From Anaerolinea sp. (GTDB lineage: Bacteria > Chloroflexota > Anaerolineae > Anaerolineales > Anaerolineaceae), in the NCBI GenBank assembly GCA_013824385.1, contig PNNU01000215.1, forward strand, positions 1 to 6,200: DNA of 6,200 nt, read 5' to 3'. Below, piece after piece: positions 1 through 5,442 of the stretch (position 1 is the first letter of the stretch; the number at the start of each line of letters is the position of its first letter). Made by a program: the position numbers and the translations under genes. Below the pieces are notes generated by a model, which was given only the letters and a program-made list of their open reading frames with translations, ran no database searches and was not told the DNA's origin.

Positions 1-1
1 G

Positions 2-319
2 GTTGTAAAAACACATGGCGATGCAGACGCCAGGAGTTCCTATGAAATGGTGCAGAGCATCATGCTTGCCATGAAGGAACACCGTTCAATCCGCTGTTTG
101 TTGGACCATACCGAAATCAATTTCGTCTCAGGAAAAACACTGGAAGTATTCAATCGACCTGATGAGATTAAAAATACAGGTATGCCATTGAATGTAAAAC
201 TTGCTGCAGTAATCCCTGAAAAAAATAAAGAGCACTTCAGTTTTCTCGAAACCGTCTGCAACAACCGGGGAATCAGTTACCAGGTATTTATAAACGAAAT
301 ATCGGCGATTAATTGGTAA
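2..319 (+). CDS. SpoIIAA-like (STAS/SEC14-type) protein, 5' end missing
   Basis: The reading frame is open from the left edge (VVKTHGDADARSSYE...) to a TAA at 317-319, giving 105 visible residues. The pattern resembles the small SpoIIAA-like/STAS family: a strand with a G-D turn, a helix (MVQSIMLAMKEHRS), a strand (IRCLLDHTEI), the block VFNRPDEIKNTGMP, a strand (VKLAAVIP), a helix (HFSFLETVCNNRG) and a last strand (YQVFINEISAINW). Members are usually about 120-130 residues, so roughly 20 N-terminal residues probably lie outside the window. An ATG at 47 has AGGAG at 32-36, ten bases upstream. Starting there would delete the first strand, so I treat the gene as cut by the window edge. The biochemical role is unknown. 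STAS-type folds often act in protein-protein regulation or bind small ligands, but nothing here identifies a partner. The gene ends before a strong terminator and faces the GH25 gene. The family call is by pattern recognition only. Confidence 0.7.
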   Translation, partial: VVKTHGDADARSSYEMVQSIMLAMKEHRSIRCLLDHTEINFVSGKTLEVFNRPDEIKNTGMPLNVKLAAVIPEKNKEHFSFLETVCNNRGISYQVFINEISAINW

Positions 320-372
320 AAACCGAATAATTTACTTTTTCTGTATACAAAAATCTAATTCCCGGTATTCTT

Positions 373-417
373 AAATGCAGAGAGCAGTCTTGTTGACGGC
401 ACTCTGCATTTTTGTTT
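373..417 (+). terminator. Rho-independent terminator after the STAS-like gene
   Basis: A perfect 10-bp stem (AAATGCAGAG at 373-382 with CTCTGCATTT at 402-411) continues inward through an A/A mismatch, a GC/GC step, an A/G mismatch and GTC/GAC. It closes on a TTGTT loop. The T-rich tail TTTTTGTTT (409-417) follows on the + strand. It ends the plus-strand gene that stops at 319. Read on the minus strand the same hairpin is followed by only three T's, so it may partly stop the convergent GH25 transcript, for which I see no other terminator. Confidence 0.88.
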
Positions 418-468
418 AATAGAAGAACGCTTAGACTATTGCGAAATTTCCAACACAGTCGCAGATAT

Positions 469-1479
469 CTAATGTAATTCAGGATGCGCTGCCCACAAGC
501 GCGCCAGTTTTTCGGCATCGGTTAATGCGGCAGGCGGCGGTGTAGTATTGATCTTCTGCACATAATCCGCTGAAAGGCTGAGCCATTCAGATTTCACGTC
601 GCTAATGCGGCCAAATCCGTTCTTTTCTTCGTAGATGTTATACTCGCCGGGGAAGTCTGCCCGCCTCAAGCGCGGATAAAGCACCCCCGGACCGGTTCTC
701 ACTGTCAGGTTGTAAATCAATATCTTGACCCTGTATAAAGCCACTGGTTTTACCTCCTTGCCAAATAATTCAGTGTACTGTGCGCTCGTTCCGAGCCAGC
801 CGTTTAGATCCAATGTTGCGTACTGCATGCCCATGGCTGCGCCGTCGCCAGTGCCATTATCGTCCATGTCGCCATCCGAGGCATATTGCCAAATCAGGCA
901 CTTACCAACCCAACCGGTAGTGCTGACCGCACTCAAGACTGTTTGTTGTGTTTGATTTTCGTTGTACCATGCCACCCAAAGCGGACGATCTTTAAACCAG
1001 GCGCTGAACCAGTTCAACAAACCCAGCGAGCAATAGATGCCGTTGAGCTTGCTGTTCAATTGATCCATACGTTCAAGGAAGGCTTTGGCAATCGCCTGAG
1101 CCCTGACCGCCACGGTCGAAATAGCAGGTGAATAAGACGGGTTGCCAGATTCAATATCCAGAAATATGCTTCCGTCGGGGTCATTCTTTAGCGCATTCCA
1201 GCAGGTCTCGGCCTGCTCCTTACCCCAATCTGCATCTGGCATGCCATTCACAGTTGCCCCGGAGGTATGGTTGGAGTAATAATCCATATACCAATAGGGG
1301 ATGCGGTTGACCTTTCCTTTGGAATTCAGCCAGTTTTCATTGAATTTTTTATCAATGGTACGTCCGTAACCAACCCTGATACCTGAAAAATTGGCGCTGA
1401 CCTTCGTCCAATCAATGGTTCCGTTGAACTGGCTGACGTCAATGCCTCGAATTGCAAAGGATGAGTATTTCAAACCCAT
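469..1479 (-). CDS. GH25 lysozyme (N-acetylmuramidase) with C-terminal SH3 domain
   Basis: This 336-residue protein is predicted to hydrolyse the beta-1,4 bond between N-acetylmuramate and N-acetylglucosamine in peptidoglycan. Residues about 11-230 match the GH25 fold: GIDVSQFNG (D14), the IRVGYG strand (34-39), the catalytic FLDIESG (D108, E110), GIYCS (147-151), LWVAWY (167-172), IWQYASDGD (196-204) and LDLNGW (D224). D14, D108 and E110 correspond to the conserved acidic residues of the family. Residues about 245-310 look like a bacterial SH3 domain with LTVRTGPG (258-265), a likely wall-binding module. A proline-rich linker (TTPPPA) leads to the tail DAEKLARLWAAHPELH. The start is supported by GGAG at 1487-1490, seven bases upstream. 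The N-terminus (MGLKYSSFAIRG) is not hydrophobic, so no Sec signal is visible and the route to the wall is unclear. It could be an autolysin, a secreted bacteriolytic enzyme or a relic phage endolysin, but no phage genes flank it. The family call is firm; the role is inferred. Confidence 0.93.
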   Translation of the reverse strand: MGLKYSSFAIRGIDVSQFNGTIDWTKVSANFSGIRVGYGRTIDKKFNENWLNSKGKVNRIPYWYMDYYSNHTSGATVNGMPDADWGKEQAETCWNALKNDPDGSIFLDIESGNPSYSPAISTVAVRAQAIAKAFLERMDQLNSKLNGIYCSLGLLNWFSAWFKDRPLWVAWYNENQTQQTVLSAVSTTGWVGKCLIWQYASDGDMDDNGTGDGAAMGMQYATLDLNGWLGTSAQYTELFGKEVKPVALYRVKILIYNLTVRTGPGVLYPRLRRADFPGEYNIYEEKNGFGRISDVKSEWLSLSADYVQKINTTPPPAALTDAEKLARLWAAHPELH

Positions 1480-1486
1480 AACTTAT

Positions 1487-1490
1487 CTCC
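1487..1490 (-). promoter_or_regulatory. Ribosome binding site of the GH25 gene
   Basis: The minus strand reads GGAG, then seven bases, then the ATG at 1479-1477. This fixes the start so that the conserved GIDVSQFNG block begins at residue 12, as expected for a GH25 domain with almost no N-terminal extension. Confidence 0.75.
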
Positions 1491-1499
1491 ATAACCACA

Positions 1500-1527
1500 A
1501 CTATGACTCTACTCTTTAATGGTGCAA
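1500..1527 (-). promoter_or_regulatory. Possible sigma-70-type promoter of the GH25 gene
   Basis: On the minus strand TTGCAC (1527-1522) and CATAGT (1505-1500) are separated by 16 bases. They match the -35 and -10 consensus at 3 and 4 of 6 positions. The transcript would start near 1494, leaving only a short leader before the Shine-Dalgarno site. The match is weak. An independent promoter is nevertheless needed, because the upstream MCP transcript ends in a terminator at 1582-1616. Confidence 0.28.
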
Positions 1528-1581
1528 GAAAAGAGCCAGCATGTCTGTTTTTTTCGAGATTATGAAGGATACTCGGCATCG

Positions 1582-1616
1582 AAAAATCCCCCGCGGTTTG
1601 TAAACCACGAGGGATT
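1582..1616 (-). terminator. Rho-independent terminator of the chemoreceptor gene
   Basis: In the minus-strand transcript AATCCCTCGTGGTTT (1616-1602) pairs along its whole 15-base length with AAACCGCGGGGGATT (1599-1585). There are two U·G wobbles and a very short loop, and the run of T's continues to 1582. The wobbles pair only in the minus direction; the plus-strand RNA would have C/A mismatches. The element therefore belongs to the gene ending at 1645. It separates that gene from the GH25 gene, so the two are not a simple operon. Confidence 0.87.
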
Positions 1617-1644
1617 GTAGCATTTTCTCTTACGTTTAGTGGGT

Positions 1645-3672
1645 TTAACTCAATTTGAACCTGTTGACCACTGCCTGCAATTGCTTTGACATCTCGGATA
1701 GCTGTTGAGCCGATGCGGTCACTTCCTCCACCTGTGCGCTCATCTCTTCAGTGCTGGCGCTGACTTCTTCCACGGAAGCGCTATTTTCTTCACTAATGCT
1801 GGCAATACTTTCGATCGCAGAGTGAACTTCAGATGTGTTGGCTGCCATCTGCTCGGTTGAGGCTGTGTTTTCTTCAACCACTGCAGAAACTGAATCCACT
1901 GCGGCAATCAATTCTTCTGACACTTTTTTCATGTGCTGAGTGGCTTCGCCTGCCAAAACAGCCTGCTTATTCACTGCTTCTGCAGCATTTAATATTTCAG
2001 ACAGCACCGTTCCTGCATGATTGGCGTTTTCGACACCCTTTTCAACTTCTGATGATCCGTCTTCCATGGCTTTGACTGCATCAGATACACTTGCAAGGAT
2101 GCGGCTGATCAAATCAGAAATCTCTTTGGTCGCCAATGAAGAACGTTCAGCCAGCTTGCGAACCTCATCCGCCACAACCGCAAAGCCCTTGCCGTACTCT
2201 CCAGCGCGGGCAGCTTCGATGGCTGCGTTCAAAGCCAATAAGTTGGTCTGAGAAGAAATGTCTTCGATGGTCTCAACGATCTTGCCAATTTCTTCAGAGC
2301 GGCGTCCCATTTCTTCCACTTTATCGGCGGAAATACCGACTTTTTGCTTTATGCTCTGCATGCCAGCAAGGGTCTGTTCAATGGTGATGGCGCCTTTTCT
2401 CGCAGCATCTGCAGCTACATCAGATTCAGCAGTTACTGAAGCCGCGTTGCCAGCCACCTGAATAATGGCTTTATTAATTTGATCGGTTGCATTGCTCACC
2501 TTGAACACAGAGGCGCTTTGCTCCTGAGCTCCCTTGGCAACGCCATTAATTGCCTGAGCCATTTGATCAACAGCACTGGCGGTTTTGCTGATCGCATCAG
2601 CTTGAACATTGGACCCATTCGCCACTTGCTGTATGGTGTTGGCAATCTGACTGGTTGCCTGGGCAGCTTGATTAGAAGCTTGTGACAGATCATCCGCAGC
2701 AGAATCTAATGATGCAGCATTTAGAGCCACCTGACCCACCGCTTCACGCAGACTTTCAAGCATTTTTACAAATGAATTACCGAGCCGGTCTTTATCACTT
2801 TTTGGTTGGATGCTGGCGGTCAGATCACCCATTGCCATTTGGTCCGCCACATCAGATGCGGCCCGCTGATATGCAATCATTTTTTCAAAAGCACCCGCCA
2901 GAAGACCGATTTCGTCTTTACGGTCCATGCTGATGTTATCCGAAATATCGCCCTCGGCCAGTCGACCGGCAACGGCGGTAATCGTGCCCAAAGGTTTGGC
3001 AATCGAATTAGCCAAAACGATGGCAATGAATATACTTAGTCCAATAATCCCTACAATACTTAGTATGATGTTTAGAAGAGTAGCGTTGATCGAAGCCTGC
3101 ACATCATCCACATAGACGCCGGTGCCAACCACCCAACCCCAATCCGGGACCAATTTTACATAAGAGATTTTCGGTGCAGCGGGGTCGCCAGCTTTACCTG
3201 ATTTTGGCCACTCATAATCCACACGGCCTTCGCCTTGATCTTTTGCGATCATGGCAAATTCTACAAAGATTTTTTTCCCATTGGGGTCAGCGTAATCGAC
3301 TAAGCCGTCTTCTAAATACCACTCGGGTTTGTCAGTAATTGAAACATTCGGATGCATAATCATTTTTGGTTCCAGATCATTGATCCAGAAGTAGTTTCCG
3401 TTATCATAGCGCATGTAACGCACAACATCCATGGCTGCGGATTGCGCTTCTTCTGTGGTCATTTGACCGCTTTTTTCCAGCTCTACATAATGTTCAACTG
3501 AAGCCACGGCAGAATTAACCATGTTCTGGGCTTGAACTTCTTTTGCAGTGAACAAATTCTGTTTATAAGTTGGATATATATAAGCGACCAATAATGTTGC
3601 AAAGGCCACGATAATGAGCACCCCTAACAATAAGACTTTCTGAAACACCTTAACATTCTGTAAAAACTTCAT
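1645..3672 (-). CDS. Methyl-accepting chemotaxis protein, single Cache sensor, two HAMP units
   Basis: This is a 675-residue inner-membrane chemoreceptor that would sense a ligand outside the membrane and control CheA through CheW. Order of parts: first membrane helix about 12-34 ([20 protein letters not shown]); extracytoplasmic Cache_2-type domain about 40-195, with [15 protein letters not shown] (94-108), [11 protein letters not shown] and [14 protein letters not shown] (178-191); second membrane helix about 199-221; HAMP about 222-272 with GDISDN and [13 protein letters not shown]; a second HAMP-like unit about 274-312 with MGDLTASI and [14 protein letters not shown]; then the long coiled-coil signalling domain. 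The conserved hairpin tip is near 470-510 ([20 protein letters not shown], then [18 protein letters not shown]). Glu/Gln- and Ser/Ala-rich stretches such as [13 protein letters not shown] and [13 protein letters not shown] look like methylation regions. The C-terminus (VVNRFKLS) lacks an NWETF-type CheR/CheB tether. AGAGAGG at 3684-3678 lies five bases before the ATG. No che genes flank it, so it is an orphan receptor. The ligand is unknown; Cache_2 receptors often bind small organic acids. Confidence 0.96.
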   Translation of the reverse strand: MKFLQNVKVFQKVLLLGVLIIVAFATLLVAYIYPTYKQNLFTAKEVQAQNMVNSAVASVEHYVELEKSGQMTTEEAQSAAMDVVRYMRYDNGNYFWINDLEPKMIMHPNVSITDKPEWYLEDGLVDYADPNGKKIFVEFAMIAKDQGEGRVDYEWPKSGKAGDPAAPKISYVKLVPDWGWVVGTGVYVDDVQASINATLLNIILSIVGIIGLSIFIAIVLANSIAKPLGTITAVAGRLAEGDISDNISMDRKDEIGLLAGAFEKMIAYQRAASDVADQMAMGDLTASIQPKSDKDRLGNSFVKMLESLREAVGQVALNAASLDSAADDLSQASNQAAQATSQIANTIQQVANGSNVQADAISKTASAVDQMAQAINGVAKGAQEQSASVFKVSNATDQINKAIIQVAGNAASVTAESDVAADAARKGAITIEQTLAGMQSIKQKVGISADKVEEMGRRSEEIGKIVETIEDISSQTNLLALNAAIEAARAGEYGKGFAVVADEVRKLAERSSLATKEISDLISRILASVSDAVKAMEDGSSEVEKGVENANHAGTVLSEILNAAEAVNKQAVLAGEATQHMKKVSEELIAAVDSVSAVVEENTASTEQMAANTSEVHSAIESIASISEENSASVEEVSASTEEMSAQVEEVTASAQQLSEMSKQLQAVVNRFKLS

Positions 3673-3677
3673 GTTAA

Positions 3678-3684
3678 CCTCTCT
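3678..3684 (-). promoter_or_regulatory. Ribosome binding site of the chemoreceptor gene
   Basis: The minus strand reads AGAGAGG, then TTAAC, then ATG (3672-3670). The five-base gap is normal. The start gives a short basic cytoplasmic N-terminus ([12 protein letters not shown]) before the first membrane helix, as usual for chemoreceptors. Confidence 0.72.
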
Positions 3685-3711
3685 TGATAATATACCGATA
3701 GTCCTGATAGC

Positions 3712-3738
3712 ATTGTAAATAATCTTTAATTTGTCTAA
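3712..3738 (-). promoter_or_regulatory. Weak promoter candidate for the chemoreceptor gene
   Basis: On the minus strand a TACAAT box (3717-3712, 5 of 6 consensus positions) lies 15 bases after TTAGAC (3738-3733). The transcript would start near 3705 with a leader of about 33 bases. The spacing is short and the region is very AT-rich, so chance matches are common. I could not find a convincing sigma-28 (flagellar type) promoter, which would have been a natural alternative for a chemotaxis gene. Confidence 0.22.
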
Positions 3739-3862
3739 TTTATCTTATTTAAGTGGATCAATAATTTTGTGAGAAGAAGACCTATTGTAATTTTCGTGAA
3801 GTATTATTTTTTGTATGAAAAATGAATTTCGCTATATATATAATCGCATTTTCAAAGAATAG

Positions 3863-3891
3863 TTGCATAAAATATAGATAAATAATATAGA
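3863..3891 (+). promoter_or_regulatory. Candidate promoter of the O-methyltransferase gene
   Basis: TTGCAT (3863-3868), a 17-base spacer and TATAGA (3886-3891) make a plausible sigma-70-type promoter, with a start near 3898 and a leader of about 56 bases. A rival lies upstream: TTGTAT (3811-3816) with TATATA (3835-3840) or the perfect TATAAT at 3839-3844. In DNA this AT-rich neither can be called firmly. Confidence 0.3.
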
Positions 3892-3953
3892 AATTCTTTT
3901 TTTATGATTACAATCAAATTTAAAAAATAATTTTTGACAATTTACAGGAGCCC

Positions 3954-4544
3954 ATGTTTCATTCCATTCGCAAGTCTATGCTGGAACGTATGCAATTTCT
4001 CGAGCAAACAGACATCAAAGACAGAACAGATGGCACAACACATTTGAAGCGTTTGCGCCAAATTCCGCCTGAAACCGGGCGGTTTTTAGCCGTAATGTGC
4101 TCAATAGCGCCTTCTGGTGAAGTGGTTGAGATAGGCACCAGTGCAGGGTATTCCACGCTTTGGCTGGCATTGGCGTGTGAAACTTACAATCGGAGTCTCA
4201 CCACTTTTGAAATAATGCCAGAAAAAGTTGCGTTAGCCAAAGAAACATTTAGACTTGCAGAAGTCGAAAACACGGTGACCCTGATACAAGGCGACGCCCG
4301 CTGTTTTTTACCCAAAATGGAGAAGATTGCGTTTTGTTTTCTGGATGCAGAAAAGGAGGTCTATGAAGATTGTTATAGACTGGTCATTCCAAACCTGGTT
4401 AAAGGCGGCATATTAATTGCAGATAACGCCATTAACCATCAAGCCACTTTACAGCCAATGCTTGACCTGGCGCTTGAAGATGAGAGAGTCGATGCAATGA
4501 TTATCCCCATTGGCAAAGGTGAATTGGTTTGCATCAAGCAATAA
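3954..4544 (+). CDS. SAM-dependent O-methyltransferase, catechol-type (Methyltransf_3)
   Basis: This 196-residue cytoplasmic enzyme is predicted to transfer a methyl group from S-adenosylmethionine to a hydroxyl group. It has the usual motif order: motif [13 protein letters not shown] (57-68), the acidic end of strand 2 in TFEIMPE (E86), QGDARCFLP (112-120, D114), [11 protein letters not shown] (127-137) and [12 protein letters not shown] (148-159). By comparison with catechol O-methyltransferase (metal ligands D141, D169, N170; catalytic K144), D131, D157 and N158 would hold a divalent metal and K134 would be the base. All four are present, so the enzyme looks active. Length and N-terminal helices fit the bacterial YrrM-like branch. 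AGGAG at 3946-3950 lies only three bases before the ATG, which is short; ATGs at 3978 (residue 9) and 3990 (residue 13) would cut into the N-terminal helix. The gene stands alone and the substrate cannot be told. Some relatives act on tRNA hydroxyuridine (TrmR type), others on catechols or caffeoyl-CoA. Confidence 0.92.
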   Translation: MFHSIRKSMLERMQFLEQTDIKDRTDGTTHLKRLRQIPPETGRFLAVMCSIAPSGEVVEIGTSAGYSTLWLALACETYNRSLTTFEIMPEKVALAKETFRLAEVENTVTLIQGDARCFLPKMEKIAFCFLDAEKEVYEDCYRLVIPNLVKGGILIADNAINHQATLQPMLDLALEDERVDAMIIPIGKGELVCIKQ

Positions 4545-4586
4545 ATCAACCTGATAATTTCCATTATCCTTACAAAAAAGACAGGA

Positions 4587-4616
4587 TTAAAATATTCTAA
4601 TAAAACTTGCTATAAT
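4587..4616 (+). promoter_or_regulatory. Extended -10 promoter for the PilZ gene
   Basis: TGCTATAAT at 4608-4616 is a perfect extended -10 (TGnTATAAT). TTAAAA at 4587-4592 lies 18 bases before TATAAT and matches the -35 consensus at 4 of 6 positions. Transcription would start near 4623, far upstream of the PilZ start at 4861, which gives a leader of about 240 bases. This is one of the two best promoters in the window. Confidence 0.6.
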
Positions 4617-4622
4617 CGTATT

Positions 4623-4860
4623 GGTTATTATTAGCGAAATTTTATCGTTAGCTCCCCTCTTTGGCAACAAAGCTCATTTTATTGGATAATTCAGTGGTTT
4701 TTATTTAAGACCACTTGTTTATGCTTAATCGTTTTTACCAATAGAAATGTGTGAAACTTCCACGATGCTAAGGCACAACACATTAATACCGTGAAATGGT
4801 AGACGAACAAACTGACAAAAATACAAATCACATGAATGGTGTTGTTTGATTAAGAAAGAA
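4623..4860 (+). ncRNA. Long, possibly structured leader upstream of the PilZ gene
   Basis: There is no coding frame here, but several pairings can be traced on the plus strand. (a) CTTTG/CAAAG at 4659-4672 closes on a GCAA tetraloop of the GNRA type. (b) TTTTATTGG (4677-4685) pairs with CCAATAGAA (4738-4746), with one T·G wobble, and encloses (c). (c) is AGTGGTTTT (4693-4701) with AAGACCACT (4707-4715), one wobble and a 5-base loop. (d) AATGTGT (4746-4752) pairs with ACACATT (4778-4784). (e) TACC/GGTA lies at 4787-4801. The 3' arm of (b) shares its edge with the 5' arm of (d). The layout suits a cis-acting leader RNA or riboswitch, but it matches no class I can name. I looked for c-di-GMP-I and -II signatures and did not find them. 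AT-rich DNA yields hairpins by chance, so this stays tentative. Confidence 0.35.
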
Positions 4861-5259
4861 ATGATGGCTGATCAAATCCTAAAACAGGAAACAATTACTC
4901 AAAGAGATGTAAATTCCCCATCACAGCGATATGAAAATCGCAGGCGCCATGTGCGGGTTTTTTACCCCACTGGCTGCCCGGCAAAATTTCTGCCAGATTT
5001 GATCTTGAATCATCGTGTGTGCCTGGTTTTGGATATCAGTGAAGGCGGAATCAGGATTGCGGTTTCAAACGCCAATCAGGTCAAAGATGGAACGGTTATG
5101 GCCCTTTTACGCTTTCCAGATGGCACTGACATTGAAATCTCAGGTGTAGTTATCCGCCGCAACTACAACCAGATCGCTCTCATGCTTGACAAAGGCATTC
5201 CGTACAGCCGCATCTTATCTGACAACTCAGGTTACGCAACCTTGAAGCCAAGGGCGTAA
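4861..5259 (+). CDS. Single-domain PilZ protein (c-di-GMP binding)
   Basis: This small cytoplasmic protein of 132 residues from the ATG at 4861 is predicted to bind cyclic di-GMP and pass the signal to a partner. Both PilZ signatures are intact: RRHVR (28-32, RxxxR), just before the barrel, and DISEGG (58-63, D/NxSxxG). The strands around them fit a PilZ barrel (CPAKFLPDLI, RVCLVLDIS, IRIAVS, GTVMALLRFP, TDIEISGVVIRR, NQIALMLD). The first 25 residues are polar and probably flexible, and no other domain is fused. The start is uncertain. An in-frame TTG at 4846 would add five residues, and a second ATG lies at 4864. I prefer 4861 because AAGAAAGAA just upstream is the only purine-rich stretch. 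Other PilZ proteins act on flagellar braking, pili, polysaccharide synthesis or transcription. No such partner gene lies beside this one, so the target is unknown. Confidence 0.9.
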   Translation: MMADQILKQETITQRDVNSPSQRYENRRRHVRVFYPTGCPAKFLPDLILNHRVCLVLDISEGGIRIAVSNANQVKDGTVMALLRFPDGTDIEISGVVIRRNYNQIALMLDKGIPYSRILSDNSGYATLKPRA

Positions 5260-5313
5260 TAACCCTTCCATATAAAACAAGGGGATAGAACCATTCTGCC
5301 CGATTTCAGGCAC

Positions 5314-5346
5314 GCCCCCACTATGAACGGGGGCATTTTCTTTTTA
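5314..5346 (+). terminator. Rho-independent terminator after the PilZ gene
   Basis: GCCCCC (5314-5319) and GGGGGC (5329-5334) form a six-pair all-G/C stem with a 9-base loop. ATTTTCTTTTT (5335-5345) follows on the + strand. The reverse direction has no T-tract. It lies 55 bases after the PilZ stop and separates that gene from pdxS. Confidence 0.87.
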
Positions 5347-5384
5347 AGTCGGTTGCCTGCCCATGGTGGGCGTGGTAGAATCAC

Positions 5385-5420
5385 GATACACGAAAAATCT
5401 CTCTTCTATATAATGAAGAG
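5385..5420 (+). promoter_or_regulatory. pdxS promoter with a perfect inverted repeat around the -10 box
   Basis: A perfect -10 TATAAT lies at 5409-5414. The best -35 is a poor GATACA (5385-5390), 18 bases upstream. The -10 box sits inside a perfect dyad: CTCTTC (5401-5406), eight bases, GAAGAG (5415-5420). A weak -35 with a dyad over the -10 is a common operator layout. No regulator gene is visible nearby, so which protein binds, if any, is unknown. The transcript would start near 5421, just before the Shine-Dalgarno site. Confidence 0.5.
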
Positions 5421-5429
5421 TTAGCATTC

Positions 5430-5435
5430 AGGAGG
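5430..5435 (+). promoter_or_regulatory. Strong ribosome binding site of pdxS
   Basis: A full AGGAGG lies seven bases before the ATG at 5443. This is the best Shine-Dalgarno site in the window and settles the pdxS start. It also suggests high translation, in keeping with an abundant biosynthetic enzyme. Confidence 0.85.
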
Positions 5436-5442
5436 CTGGATT

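Larger units (their letters stand above)
3673..3953. other. AT-rich divergent spacer between the chemoreceptor and methyltransferase genes
   Basis: This spacer separates two genes read in opposite directions. By my count the part from 3721 to 3950 holds only about 20% G+C, far below the genes on either side. It contains A and T tracts, an alternating TATATATATAAT run (3833-3844) and a short direct repeat, AATATAGA at 3871-3878 and again at 3884-3891 (13-base period). No open frame here looks coding. It must hold both promoters, and such composition is typical of bent or easily melted DNA and of sites bound by nucleoid proteins. That last point is inference. Confidence 0.6.

Noticed and set aside
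42..80. ATG at 42 after AGGAG (32-36) as the start of a different gene
   Set aside because: That frame closes quickly, whereas the neighbouring frame (from 2) is open across the whole region and fits the SpoIIAA-like family both before and after this point.
725..1310. Plus-strand open frames opposite the lysozyme gene
   Set aside because: They overlap a clear GH25 gene on the other strand and have no recognisable domain or start signal.
1833..3115. Several plus-strand open frames of 60-83 codons across the chemoreceptor gene
   Set aside because: They lie antisense to a very strong 675-residue coding call, have low-complexity or composition-driven translations and no ribosome sites.
3689..3719. 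TTTACA and TATATT on the minus strand as a chemoreceptor promoter
   Set aside because: The spacer would be 19 bases and the start would fall inside the Shine-Dalgarno site at 3678-3684, leaving no usable leader.
3934..3962. Perfect -35 box TTGACA at 3934-3939, just before the methyltransferase start
   Set aside because: A -10 box at normal spacing would fall at about 3957, inside the coding region, where the sequence is TTTCAT. Transcription would start after the ATG and lose the Shine-Dalgarno site.
4553..4568. Hairpin GATAAT/ATTATC just after the methyltransferase stop as its terminator
   Set aside because: The stem is six weak A/T-rich pairs and is followed by CTTACAAAAAAG on the + strand, with no T-tract.
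4655..4675. GGCAA/CAAAGC pieces resembling the core of a c-di-GMP-I riboswitch
   Set aside because: The surrounding conserved blocks and the paired second helix of that class are absent. The match is a few bases and fits a simple GNRA-capped hairpin better.
4693..4722. Hairpin AGTGGTTTT/AAGACCACT followed by TGTTTATG as a terminator
   Set aside because: The tail is broken and only partly T-rich, and the hairpin lies after a good promoter and inside a larger possible fold. I keep it as part of the leader rather than as a firm terminator.
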